Program-made: the position numbers and the translations under genes
Part shown: in pieces, positions 43,061-52,334 of the stretch
Layout of the letters: each line of letters opens with the position of its first letter
Position numbering within the stretch: position 1 is the first letter of the stretch
Assembly: GCF_019977655.1 (NCBI RefSeq)
Contig: NZ_AP024849.1
Location: 5,817,001 to 5,881,000, forward strand
Length of the DNA stretch: 64,000 bases
Direction of reading: 5' to 3'
From: Clostridium gelidum
Lineage (GTDB): Bacteria; Bacillota; Clostridia; Clostridiales; Clostridiaceae
Notes under the pieces: generated by a model
What the model was told of the DNA's origin: nothing
Database searches by the model: none
Seen by the model: the letters and a program-made list of their open reading frames with translations, nothing else

Positions 43061-43960
43061 TTATTCAAAAGATTTTATAATTCCAGTGTTGTGTATTTCA
43101 TTCATTGTTGATCCATTCACTATAATATGTTTTGGATTAATAATATTTATATTAAAATCATTCAGAGTTCCTTCTTTTAATTTTATTTGCCCATAGCAGC
43201 CAATTACTATTTTTTCTGAATTTTTCTCCTTTTTAATCTTTAAAATATCTAATACCCTTTTTAATTCGTCTAATCTGAACTCGTTTCCCTCATAGTATGA
43301 CTCTGGGAAATATACATTTGTCCTATTATATCTATTTTTCAAGTTGATATATGCCCAAAACTCTCCATTAGTATATCCATACTGTATATTATCAACTTCT
43401 CCAACTACTCCTCTATAATGTCTATGATATACTCCATTTATAGTTTCTGCTTGAATATATGTAATCCTTCCTTTAGATGCACCGGTTCCGTTCAAACCAC
43501 TTTCATCATCAGTTATTGATACTTCTTCCCCTTCTCCTGTATTTTTCACTCTATTTGTATTTGCTTTATCTTTTGGTAAATCCTCACCATTAAATTCTAT
43601 CTGTAAATTTCTAATTTTTCTTTTTAATGATTCCATAACTTGCTCTTCTGAAAATTTAACCTTCTCTTGCTTTTCTATTAAATTCTTCCGACCTATTATC
43701 CCCTTATAATTTATATGGTATGGACAATTATCAGGATTGTGTTTTTCTCCTTCTTTATTCCACGTACTTAAAAATTTTTTACCATTTATTCTTTGGGTAA
43801 ATTTTATTCTTGCCTCACATCCTTCAATACAACTTAATTTACCTTTATAAATTGCTTCATAATCTTCTTTTTCAATGTTTTGAATATTAAGTGGTTCCAT
43901 TTTTCCATCATGATTATAATAGCACCATTCCATTTTAGCCTTTGGCATTTTTTCTCTCAT
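43061..43960 (-). CDS. hypothetical protein with N-terminal zinc-like Cys/His cluster
   Basis: About 299 residues. The N-terminal 90 residues hold CIEGCEARIKF ... HNPDNCPYH, which could bind zinc, reminiscent of the first domain of CoiA-like or HNH-associated proteins. A charged linker and a beta-rich C-terminal domain (RGVVGEVDNIQYGYTNGEFW, KIVIGCYGQIKLKEGTLNDF) follow. No function assigned. The start at 43960 follows AAGGAGTGG; a GTG three codons earlier lies inside that site. Confidence 0.62.
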   Translation of the reverse strand: MREKMPKAKMEWCYYNHDGKMEPLNIQNIEKEDYEAIYKGKLSCIEGCEARIKFTQRINGKKFLSTWNKEGEKHNPDNCPYHINYKGIIGRKNLIEKQEKVKFSEEQVMESLKRKIRNLQIEFNGEDLPKDKANTNRVKNTGEGEEVSITDDESGLNGTGASKGRITYIQAETINGVYHRHYRGVVGEVDNIQYGYTNGEFWAYINLKNRYNRTNVYFPESYYEGNEFRLDELKRVLDILKIKKEKNSEKIVIGCYGQIKLKEGTLNDFNINIINPKHIIVNGSTMNEIHNTGIIKSFE

Positions 43961-44048
43961 ATTTTCCACTCCTTCTCAAATTACATAGAAATATTTTAAT
44001 ACTTATTTATGCTATTCGATATTTTCATTAATTTTCCTTTATTTCAAC

Positions 44049-44075
44049 AAAAAAACACCTATATTTCTATAGATG
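44049..44075 (-). terminator. hairpin of the CACCTATA family, copy in B
   Basis: CACCTATATTTCTATAGATG; the minus strand runs into T7. It terminates the 391-residue membrane gene, 120 bases after its stop. Confidence 0.7.
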
Positions 44076-44196
44076 TTCTTATAATCTTTTTTCTAATCAA
44101 AGTTAATTTTTAAAGGATTCACAAATCAACTAAATATACACTTATTATAAAGTCTAAAAAATAATGATCCATAATTAGGTTGTTCCTGGTTCCTGG

Positions 44197-45372
44197 TTAC
44201 TGCTCATTATTTTTACATTCAATTTTCCAAATAATATTTACCAAAAGTGCAAATGCAATATATATGATTGAAACACAAGCTATTATGGCCATATCTTGAA
44301 ACAGCTTGTACCATGCAAACGATGTTACTATATCTATGAATCTATGTACAAACAAATCATATTTATCTAAAAAAAGAACTATTACTATTGTTAAAATGAT
44401 CATTAAGCTTATTAGATTAAACCAAATAATATATGGATATCTTTTTATACAACAAGCCATTGTTCTATTAGTACATCCCTTGTTTGGATCCTTACCTTTA
44501 CAATTGTAACTACCTATATATCTATCAGTTAGTTTTCCAATCATGTATAGCAATAAAAAAATCAGATTAAACATCACAGACCCTATTAATACGATAAATA
44601 TACCGGCTCTGTATGGTCCTATACTATTCAGCGCTGCTAACGCTTGTGATATATATGACATTCCTCCTGTAAAAGCCATAACAACTCCTGCAAAAATACT
44701 TAAAATTGTTATTGATTGAGTTGTGCTATCTTTTAAATTTTTTTGTACTATTTCTAATTTTTTTTCACTTTCTTTTATCTTTTCAGTGAATTCATTATTC
44801 TTTGTTGCTGTTTCTTTAACTATTTTATTAACATTTTCTTCATAAGAATGTAACTCATTAAACAATATTCTTATATAAGCTTCATATCCCTCTTGAGACA
44901 AAGATAAATCTACGTCACCAAATTGTTCTACCAACCAAGCACATTTATATAAAACAAGTAATAAAATTGCATAATCTTTAGTATTCGATTTTATACCTAA
45001 CTTAGTAATCGCATCGGAAACTTGACTTATTTCACTAGTAATCGGAATAAGTGGCTCTATATACCCACTTATTATCAAGCCATATATCCGTTCGTATTCA
45101 TCTTCCAATTTCATATTTATGACAGATAATACTTCCTTCACTTTTATTCCTTGCTCAGTTCTAAATTTATCACCACTTCCATACTTTGTAGTATTTAGCT
45201 CATTATTAGGATTCATAATACATTTAATTATTTTTACGTCTACATGATCTAATTCATATTTCGGCTTAGATTTATTAACTTTATTAGCATAATTAATATA
45301 TTTAACTATATCCTCAGATTGATCTTTTTCGTACTTATCTAATATTTTTAATGCTTGATATATTGACTCCAT
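44197..45372 (-). CDS. hypothetical coiled-coil membrane protein, 391 aa
   Basis: The N-terminal half is soluble and helical. A coiled coil at about 175-215 (ENVNKIVKETATKNNEFTEK) leads into four membrane segments: about 222-242, 256-280, 310-330 and 358-385. A Cys-rich loop lies between the second and third (YNCKGKDPNKGCTNRTMACC). Sensor-plus-membrane-effector proteins of this shape are frequent in phage defence, but no family is recognised. The ATG at 45372 follows ATGGGGGAAAT. It is probably monocistronic. Confidence 0.65.
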   Translation of the reverse strand: MESIYQALKILDKYEKDQSEDIVKYINYANKVNKSKPKYELDHVDVKIIKCIMNPNNELNTTKYGSGDKFRTEQGIKVKEVLSVINMKLEDEYERIYGLIISGYIEPLIPITSEISQVSDAITKLGIKSNTKDYAILLLVLYKCAWLVEQFGDVDLSLSQEGYEAYIRILFNELHSYEENVNKIVKETATKNNEFTEKIKESEKKLEIVQKNLKDSTTQSITILSIFAGVVMAFTGGMSYISQALAALNSIGPYRAGIFIVLIGSVMFNLIFLLLYMIGKLTDRYIGSYNCKGKDPNKGCTNRTMACCIKRYPYIIWFNLISLMIILTIVIVLFLDKYDLFVHRFIDIVTSFAWYKLFQDMAIIACVSIIYIAFALLVNIIWKIECKNNEQ

Positions 45373-45463
45373 ATTTCCCCCATATTATAAATTTCGTAAT
45401 TATTCCATATTATATATATTATACCTTGATGATACTGTCGGCAACCTTTTATTAACACAATAA

Positions 45464-45487
45464 AACTCATATTTTTACATATGAGTT
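45464..45487 (-). terminator. terminator downstream of resolvase 2
   Basis: AACTCATAT pairs with ATATGAGTT; the minus strand follows with TTTATTG. Confidence 0.6.
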
Positions 45488-45551
45488 AATTTCATTCATC
45501 ACTTGAATTAGTACTTTTTAAGTTGAATCTTAACTATTAACTAACCAAATA

Positions 45552-46142
45552 TTATTTCTTCTCATATAATTTTATCCATCTATATAAAGTCGCTCTTCCC
45601 ACGCCTAACAACTTAGCCATTTCAACCTTGCTCAATTCTTTATTAATCATCTTAACATAATATTTCTTAAAATCTTTAGGCAGATCCTCAACTATTTTTT
45701 CTTCTCTTCCAAACCATCTACCAGTTTTAGTTGTTCCAGTTTCAATGCACCTTGCGACACCCTGCTGCACTCTTTCAACTGTATTTTCTCTCTCCATCTC
45801 TGCAACTGCACCTAAAATAGTTAGTATAAACTTATAACCATCACCATCCGTGTTTATCCCCTCTTTAACAAAATAAACTGTTACATCTTTATTTTTAAAA
45901 TAATCACATGTGGCCCTAAGATCATCAACATTTCTTCCTAATCTACTTATACTTTCACAATAGATTATATCCCCCTCATTAACTTCTAATTTCAATTTAT
46001 TTAATGCAGGCCTATCAATACCCTTTCCACTTATTTTGTCCGTATAAGCTTTATCAAAAGCAATTCTTAGCTTATCAAGAATCATTTCTTGCCTGCCTAC
46101 ACTCTGTTTCTTAGTACTAACTCTTTCATATTTATAAATCAT
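45552..46142 (-). CDS. serine resolvase family recombinase
   Basis: A 196-residue small serine recombinase. The catalytic Ser is in IYKYERVSTKKQS, the conserved core has GDIIYCESISRLGRNVDDLR, the E-helix has VAEMERENTVERVQQGVARC, and a C-terminal helix-turn-helix is MAKLLGVGRATLYRWIKLYE. It differs clearly from the resolvase in element A. A 69-bp interrupted palindrome lies just upstream (46166-46234), a plausible binding site. Confidence 0.9.
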   Translation of the reverse strand: MIYKYERVSTKKQSVGRQEMILDKLRIAFDKAYTDKISGKGIDRPALNKLKLEVNEGDIIYCESISRLGRNVDDLRATCDYFKNKDVTVYFVKEGINTDGDGYKFILTILGAVAEMERENTVERVQQGVARCIETGTTKTGRWFGREEKIVEDLPKDFKKYYVKMINKELSKVEMAKLLGVGRATLYRWIKLYEKK

Positions 46143-46165
46143 AATATATCATCCCTTATAATAAA

Positions 46166-46234
46166 ATTATCTTTATCTTAATATGTATCATCAAACTATT
46201 CAAATCCAATGATACACTGTAAGATAAAGATAAT
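46166..46234. repeat. 69-bp interrupted palindrome upstream of resolvase 2
   Basis: Outer arms ATTATCTTTATCTTA and TAAGATAAAGATAAT (15 bp, perfect) enclose inner arms TGTATCAT and ATGATACA (8 bp, perfect) around a 17-base centre. It starts 24 bases before the resolvase ATG, so it may be its crossover or regulatory site. Confidence 0.75.
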
Positions 46235-46373
46235 GTCAATTTTAGGTAAGTTTTATTATGTTTTCTTTCATTTTCTTAGTGTTTTATCATACTATAGTTT
46301 TTTGGTGCAAATTATTTAATCCCTCTTAAATTGCAAGAGACACTATAACTTTGTTATAATGCCTCTTTAAATA

Positions 46374-47543
46374 TTATTTTATTTTTCTAGCTTTAATAAG
46401 AAATACATATGGTAATGCAGTTGATGCGTTCATTGTTGTTCTTTTATTATCATAATATTCATTTGCATCACATGCTATTTTTACCATACTCCCAAAGCAA
46501 GATGCAATTATACTTTTTAAATTTCCACCTGTTAATATTCCACTTGCAGTTGGGAAAGCTGTTGCATATGTAACTATATTTCTAAATAATTTACTTTTTT
46601 CAGATTTCAATTTTAAATTTATATCATTAATTTTATTTGTAAATTCCCTTTGAATTATTTCTGAATTATTTAATTCCCTATTATTTGAATACTGCTTTGA
46701 TAGATCCTTTATTAACGCTCTATATGCTCCTAATTCATCTTTCAACTTGTATCTAACTTCTAATATCTCATCTGGTTTCAAGCTGGGGAAGTTAGGAACC
46801 AAAATATTAAATGTATCTAAAATAAGGCTATCTATACTTAAATTTATATCCGTATCTTTTATATCATAATCTTGTATTCTAAAATCTTCACTATTAAATA
46901 CCTTTACTTTTTTTACATCTTTACTACATTCCACTGCATAATTTATTATATTTCTTTTTTCTGATATTACTATTTTCTTATTTATTATGGCATCTAGAAA
47001 CGATGAATTAATATTTATCAGTTTAAGAATATACAAAAATGGTTCATCAACACAAAAAATATTTTTTTCCCGCTTTAATTCTAAATGTTCTACCAAATTT
47101 AAAATTTGCTCATGATTATCATTTAGTAATTCTAAAAGAATTTCTTTATCAGATTTTTGTGAAAGTTTAGGAATATTATTAAAAACACGTGGCGTTAATA
47201 TCCCTTCTTCTACTAACTCTTTATTTAAATTAATAAAATTAATAAAATTATAATTCTCAACTTGTCCATAAAAACCTTTTTCAAAATTCAATTTAATACC
47301 ATTTTGCTTTATATCTTTTATTCTATCAAAATCAAAATCTTTATAAATAGTATGTATATATAAATTTGGATTTATATAATTAATCATAATATTATCAAAT
47401 AGTATACATGCCTTAGTTAAAGATGTATCATCAAGAATTATGCTATCGTCAATATATATACCCGATAATCCTTTTGTCTTATTTATTATTGGCTTACTAT
47501 TTTCTATTAACTCCATAGTTTTTTTAATCTCATCTACATTCAT
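46374..47543 (-). CDS. hypothetical protein, 389 aa
   Basis: Soluble protein. The N-terminal part GIYIDDSIILDDTSLTKACI / LFDNIMIN is reminiscent of DUF6236-type proteins on mobile elements, which open with a G-[IL]-Y segment and a later LFD-x-I; this is tentative. The C-terminus has a short hydrophobic stretch (FPTASGILTGGNLKSIIASC). The start at 47543 follows AAAGGATG. It lies 68 bases after the recombinase-like gene at 47611, so the two probably form an operon. Confidence 0.65.
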   Translation of the reverse strand: MNVDEIKKTMELIENSKPIINKTKGLSGIYIDDSIILDDTSLTKACILFDNIMINYINPNLYIHTIYKDFDFDRIKDIKQNGIKLNFEKGFYGQVENYNFINFINLNKELVEEGILTPRVFNNIPKLSQKSDKEILLELLNDNHEQILNLVEHLELKREKNIFCVDEPFLYILKLININSSFLDAIINKKIVISEKRNIINYAVECSKDVKKVKVFNSEDFRIQDYDIKDTDINLSIDSLILDTFNILVPNFPSLKPDEILEVRYKLKDELGAYRALIKDLSKQYSNNRELNNSEIIQREFTNKINDINLKLKSEKSKLFRNIVTYATAFPTASGILTGGNLKSIIASCFGSMVKIACDANEYYDNKRTTMNASTALPYVFLIKARKIK

Positions 47544-47610
47544 ACCATAACATCCTTTAATTAAATTCAACATAATTAAATTTTCTATTACAATTTAAAC
47601 ACTTTCATTC

Positions 47611-48636
47611 CTATAAATATGTATAATATTCAGAATTTACTATTCCATTATTAATATTAATTGATATAACTTCATTATTATGTAATTCTTTTTCAATGTC
47701 ATAATTAGATAACAATGCTTTTACATCTAATCCTGTAAGTTTTTTGAGATAAACTATATTTGTACCATTATTTAACATGCTAATAATGGCTTTTATCTTA
47801 TATGTTTCTGGGGGATAAATAAATTTATCTCTTTTCCCTCCGGGTCTTTGCTTTAACATTTCAGTTATCCCAAGTTCTGTGTACGTTTTGATAAACGAAT
47901 CACTAACAATTGATGGTGACGGAATTTTATCTAATACTCCATACAAAAAGTGAAATATCTTGTCATTTTCTGAGTAAATTTTATTATATTCTCTTTTTAC
48001 ATAATTTATAGTTTGAATTATTTCATTCCTAATATTATTAGGTAATTTAATATCTATTGCATTATGAGTTATTGTTCTTGTGCTGCTATCTTCAACATTA
48101 TATACTCTTAAATCAAGCATTTCACTTGGTTTTAGTGGTATAATTAAATTTAATTTAGCATACAGTCTTGCGATCATAATTTCAAGAAATCTTTTTTTAT
48201 CATTAACACCTTTATATCCCTTTAAAATATTATTCATTATATGATTATCCATTTTATATAATATGGAATTTAAAAGAGTTGTATCTATTACTGGTTTCTT
48301 AAAACTTTTTTCAAGTTGCTCACTTAGTTTTTCCTTATATCCTGCTGTAGATATATATGCATATAAAGACTTAAAATCAAATTCATTTCTTATTAAATAA
48401 TCAAATAATAATTTAAGAGCAGAAATATGTGTAGTTAGCGTTGGTACTGAACCAATCTTAGTATCATAAGAATATACAAAATAATTATCAATGTGATTTA
48501 CATTTAAATTAAACACTTTATCTTCTAGCATTCTATCTCTTAGATAGTTCAAGAAATTTGTTATCTCATTCCTATATTGCGGACTTTCTTTTAATAATTG
48601 ATCAACTAAACCTCTAAATCTTTCTCCATTGCTCAT
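47611..48636 (-). CDS. tyrosine-recombinase-like protein lacking catalytic residues
   Basis: A 341-residue protein. The first 110 residues look like a SAM-like core-binding domain (NYLRDRMLED ... THISALKLLFDYLIRNEFDF). The second half follows the recombinase fold order (IPLKPSEMLDLRVYNV where TGLRxxELLxL is expected, then TYKIKAIISMLNNGTNIVYL where HxLRHTFATxxLxxG is expected). The catalytic Arg, His-x-x-Arg and the final Tyr context are not conserved. It may be a DNA-binding protein derived from an integrase. The start at 48636 follows GGGG at 6 bases. Fold assignment is inferred by eye. Confidence 0.6.
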   Translation of the reverse strand: MSNGERFRGLVDQLLKESPQYRNEITNFLNYLRDRMLEDKVFNLNVNHIDNYFVYSYDTKIGSVPTLTTHISALKLLFDYLIRNEFDFKSLYAYISTAGYKEKLSEQLEKSFKKPVIDTTLLNSILYKMDNHIMNNILKGYKGVNDKKRFLEIMIARLYAKLNLIIPLKPSEMLDLRVYNVEDSSTRTITHNAIDIKLPNNIRNEIIQTINYVKREYNKIYSENDKIFHFLYGVLDKIPSPSIVSDSFIKTYTELGITEMLKQRPGGKRDKFIYPPETYKIKAIISMLNNGTNIVYLKKLTGLDVKALLSNYDIEKELHNNEVISININNGIVNSEYYTYL

Positions 48637-48727
48637 AATATCCCCCATTCCCTATCATTATCCTAATCCCTATATTACTACATTTTATACAAAATATAAA
48701 CATCAATTCTAATATATTACATAATAA

Positions 48728-48755
48728 AATACACCTACATTTCTGCAGGTGCTCA
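48728..48755 (-). terminator. hairpin, variant of the CACCTATA family
   Basis: CACCTACATTTCTGCAGGTG: the stem sequence differs, but the pairing and TTTC loop are kept, evidence of compensatory change. It follows the stop of the gene at 48763. Confidence 0.6.
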
Positions 48756-48762
48756 TATATTT

Positions 48763-49185
48763 TTATAACTTTAATTCTAGGTAAGGAAACTTTTGGGACA
48801 CATTCCTTTTAACCTCTCTAACAATCCTATTATAAAACATTTCCTCTAAGTGCTTATAGTGACTCTCCCCATGTATAGCATCCCAAAACTCCTTTTCCAT
48901 TCCATAAACTTTACGGCCAACCTCTAAAGTTATGTTATCAAGCTTTCTTCTAACTGTTGTTATATCCATAAATAATAATTTAGCTATTTCCGGATAAGTT
49001 TTATTTTCAAAATATCTATAACCTATTAACTGTTTATCTGCTACAGGTAATTTTTTTAATGCTGCAGATAAATGTTTTAATCCAAACTTTTTTTCTATGT
49101 CTAACGCAGGATCCTCTTTTAAGACTTGGATATTTTTTAATAATTCTTTTGTGGTTCTGATTAATTCTTTTTTGTACAAATACAT
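48763..49185 (-). CDS. sigma-70 region 4-like (ArpU-type) phage regulator
   Basis: About 140 residues. The centre (LKKLPVADKQLIGYRYFENK, TYPEIAKLLFMDITTVRRKL) is a sigma region 4 helix-turn-helix as in ArpU/RinA-type late gene activators of phages. The frame opens at 49284, but the ATG at 49185 after GAGGGAG is the likely start. It may control the cargo genes or respond to a helper phage. Confidence 0.7.
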   Translation of the reverse strand: MYLYKKELIRTTKELLKNIQVLKEDPALDIEKKFGLKHLSAALKKLPVADKQLIGYRYFENKTYPEIAKLLFMDITTVRRKLDNITLEVGRKVYGMEKEFWDAIHGESHYKHLEEMFYNRIVREVKRNVSQKFPYLELKL

Positions 49186-49311
49186 TGATTTTACTCCCTC
49201 AATTTTGTTTATGAATAATCTAAAAACATTATTTAGCAAATTACTTATATTTTCCTTAACTATATTATACCTTCGAATTATCACTAACTACATTTAGATA
49301 TATACATACTA

Positions 49312-50088
49312 TTAGGATTCTTTCTCAAAATAAATTATTTCTTTTGATTCTCTCTTAATTTCCTTTACCTCATTTTTTATTTGTGTATATTCATTTTTCA
49401 ACAAATTTATAAAACGATCAATTACAATCATTGTTAATACTGCCTCAATAACAACCGGCTTTATTTGTAACCATAACTGATTACTCAAAATTTCTATATT
49501 AGAAATTCTTTCAATTGAATTAATAATTGTAATGAATACAGAAATTAAATATACCCACAATTTAGGTCTCATTAATATAACAATTTTTCTATAAAAAGCT
49601 AACTTAATAGTATTATTTTTTTTAGGTCTTATTTTACTAAAAACTCTGTTTGCACCAACTAATACACTTAAAAAAATTTTTTCAGGATAATATGATATAG
49701 CTGTTAATAACAATGTTAAACTTAAATATGCGCATGCATCAGCATTTAAATTAAATTTACTGCCTAAAAAATGAATACCAAAATAAAACCATCTATAAAA
49801 AACCTCCACTGAATATAAACAAATCATACAGGTTATCAATAATGATGTTATGTGATTCAATTCAATATTAAAATTTAAAGTATTAATAGATTTACACTTA
49901 AATGCTATATTAGCTAGAATAGTTTTAATCTTTTTATTAATTATTGAATTTATTATATTAGAAATAAATTTGTTTATAATTAATCCTAATAATTCAATAA
50001 AAATGCACAGAATAGTTACAATTGTATCTATGATTGATATTACTACAATTATTTTTAATAATGGACTTAACAAAACAGGTTCATGCAT
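49312..50088 (-). CDS. hypothetical multi-pass membrane protein, 258 aa
   Basis: Hydrophobic segments at about 10-35, 82-102, 118-140, 178-198 and 208-225, basic loops, and a charged C-terminal tail (NEVKEIKRESKEIIYFEKES). No recognised family. The ATG at 50088 follows GGGGG with a 9-base spacing. It could be an effector or transporter; nothing in the sequence decides. Confidence 0.65.
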   Translation of the reverse strand: MHEPVLLSPLLKIIVVISIIDTIVTILCIFIELLGLIINKFISNIINSIINKKIKTILANIAFKCKSINTLNFNIELNHITSLLITCMICLYSVEVFYRWFYFGIHFLGSKFNLNADACAYLSLTLLLTAISYYPEKIFLSVLVGANRVFSKIRPKKNNTIKLAFYRKIVILMRPKLWVYLISVFITIINSIERISNIEILSNQLWLQIKPVVIEAVLTMIVIDRFINLLKNEYTQIKNEVKEIKRESKEIIYFEKES

Positions 50089-50275
50089 CCATATATACCC
50101 CCAAAATAGAATTATCTAATTTTCTTCTCTGTTAATTGTAGCATATTTTGATAATATATTATTCAACTTCAAATACATTAGGTTGAGTCAAGTAAAAGTT
50201 GGCAAGAATTTTATTTAAATTATTATCCATTATTTTACATTGCATTTTTAAAATTTCCCTACCCATACTGTATAT

Positions 50276-51754
50276 TTAACTATAACTAATATCACTAAAT
50301 GATTTTAATCCACATAAATCACGTACTATTTTTCTACCTAACGTTGCGGCAGCTCCGCTATACGGAATTTGTGCACTATTGCACTTATATGCCTTACACT
50401 TATTAGATTCTTTATTCGCTTGAAATACTGTTAATGGTAGTTTTGCAACTACTGTATCAATAACATCATCAGAAATAATATTTCTGTAGATTTTATCTAC
50501 AGTATCAAACAACCTATTACTAAATTTTTCAGATAATATTTTAGATAAATTATCTGCACCATTAATAGACCAGCTCATTTTTCTGCCCTTCATTCTTTGA
50601 GCTAATACATCACAAATATTATGTTCCATTGTGCCTAGATTCTTGTATTCCATGCCTTCCGGCGCCGTAGGCATGTTTATGTCACTTCTTAATTTATACG
50701 GTATTAATCCATCTCTATTGTGAACAAAGTAATCATATAATTCAGTAAGCTTCTTAAATGCAATATCTTTTTCGTTTGTAAGTATCATCATATTTACAAT
50801 AGTTTCTAGACCTTCATCAATTTTACCTTCTCTAAATAGTTTTAGTAATTGCTTTTGAGCTCTTTTATCACTTACCTTACGTATAATCGCTTGGCCTACA
50901 TGAAATGGATCTAGCTGAAAATGAATGTCTTCATCCTCACAAGTTGCTTTAATCCAATTTGCTCCATCACCGTTTAATATTCTAGTTTGAATTTCATCTA
51001 CATTGTATTTTTCTGAAATTGTTGCGCTAGCAAGCTTTTTAAAGTGATTGGAATTGCTAAAGCTTGCACAAACAGTTTTATCAACAACCACATATTCTTT
51101 TTTGCTCCCTGGGCGTAAAGTCCAGCCAGTATATGATACTGCTAGTTTTAACTCTTTCTTTTTATTTTTCCCTTTTGGTCTATCATTACCTTGAAGATAG
51201 AGCCAAACTCCATCTTGCTCCTGAAACAATACTGGTACTTCCTTTTCGCCTTTTAATGCACCTTTGTCATTTAACTCAATTTTACGATTTTCTATTTCTT
51301 TAATCTTTTCCCCAAGTGTTTGAACTATGTTCCAAACGCCTTGAGCACTAATATCTTGATTACACATAGTTTTAATATTCTCAGATGTCTTTCTAAAAGA
51401 AACCTCCGTCACGTTAGTTAAAATAGTTTCTACGAGATTTATAGACACATTTCCTAAAGTGTCCATCCCTAAATACTCATCCAAAAGGTACTTAGTTGCT
51501 TTCTTACCATCTTCAAGTTTAAATTCATAAATGCGCCTAGAATACTCTACGTTCCCCATAATAGTCCTCAAACAAGTTTGCTTACGACCTTTATTACGGT
51601 AAACCTTGCTATCTCTTTCATTAAGTAGTTTTTCATCTAAAAATTCTAATATACTTTTTAAAGCATTACAAGCTTCGTCACAAGCATATTTATAAATTCT
51701 TTTCTCTAACTCCTTGAAAGTCATTCCTTTATCATTTAAACTTAATTCATACAT
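50276..51754 (-). CDS. ISLre2-family transposase (UPF0236)
   Basis: A 492-residue protein. It carries the family N-terminus (YACDEACNALKSILEFLDEKL, YRNKGRKQTCLRTIMGNVEY SRR), the central LFQEQDGVWLYLQG and NGDGANWIKA segments, the Asp-containing FQLDPFHVGQAI, and the MEHNICDVLAQRMKGRKMSW SINGADN region. It appears full length. I could not define the IS terminal repeats, so the element limits are left open (roughly 50150-51900). Confidence 0.88.
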   Translation of the reverse strand: MYELSLNDKGMTFKELEKRIYKYACDEACNALKSILEFLDEKLLNERDSKVYRNKGRKQTCLRTIMGNVEYSRRIYEFKLEDGKKATKYLLDEYLGMDTLGNVSINLVETILTNVTEVSFRKTSENIKTMCNQDISAQGVWNIVQTLGEKIKEIENRKIELNDKGALKGEKEVPVLFQEQDGVWLYLQGNDRPKGKNKKKELKLAVSYTGWTLRPGSKKEYVVVDKTVCASFSNSNHFKKLASATISEKYNVDEIQTRILNGDGANWIKATCEDEDIHFQLDPFHVGQAIIRKVSDKRAQKQLLKLFREGKIDEGLETIVNMMILTNEKDIAFKKLTELYDYFVHNRDGLIPYKLRSDINMPTAPEGMEYKNLGTMEHNICDVLAQRMKGRKMSWSINGADNLSKILSEKFSNRLFDTVDKIYRNIISDDVIDTVVAKLPLTVFQANKESNKCKAYKCNSAQIPYSGAAATLGRKIVRDLCGLKSFSDISYS

Positions 51755-51810
51755 AAATATAACTCCATTCTATTTAGTCTTAGCAACTTAATTATAATGG
51801 ATAATTTATG

Positions 51811-51837
51811 TATTTGGGAGATGCTTTCGCATCTCCT
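51811..51837. terminator. hairpin downstream of sigma-like genes
   Basis: GGGAGATGC-TTTC-GCATCTCC with TTTT on the plus strand. It lies between the ISLre2 gene start and the gene at 51952. Confidence 0.6.
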
Positions 51838-51951
51838 TTTACTATTTATACAGTTTTTATTACTGTTTCTGCCTACTAAAATTATACTCTAACAATACAT
51901 TATTTATTTTCCATTATGAAGTGTTACTCGTTATTTTTACGGATTTTATCT

Positions 51952-52314
51952 TTAACAATATAATATCTCTCCTATGGCATCAATTGCCTTATTTTTAATT
52001 CTATATATTGTAGCACTTGATATATTAGCTTGATTTATTACAGCTGTAAGGCTTAATTTCTGAACTAAAGTTAATATTATTACTTGTTTCTCCCTATCTT
52101 CTAATGATTCTAATGATTCTATAGCATTCTTTATATTAATTAATTCAGTTTCATACTCCAAAATCTTTAACTTCAATTCTTTAATATAATCCTGGTTCTG
52201 CTCTAGTTTTTGAGCTGCTTCTAAATTTCTTTTATGATGATTTAGTTTAGCAGATATAACATTTATATTATTTAATCTTTCCGTGGTTAATCTTCTGATC
52301 TCCTTTTGATCCAT
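51952..52314 (-). CDS. sigma region 4-like regulator with coiled coil
   Basis: A 120-residue protein. A coiled coil covers residues 5-75 (NHHKRNLEAAQKLEQNQDYI) and a C-terminal helix-turn-helix follows (LTLVQKLSLTAVINQANISS, ATIYRIKNKAIDAIGEIL). This is a common layout for phage-type transcription activators. The start at 52314 follows AAAGGTGG. It is 20 bases after the sigma factor gene and forms an operon with it. Confidence 0.72.
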   Translation of the reverse strand: MDQKEIRRLTTERLNNINVISAKLNHHKRNLEAAQKLEQNQDYIKELKLKILEYETELINIKNAIESLESLEDREKQVIILTLVQKLSLTAVINQANISSATIYRIKNKAIDAIGEILYC

Positions 52315-52334
52315 GCACAATCCACCTTTCATAT

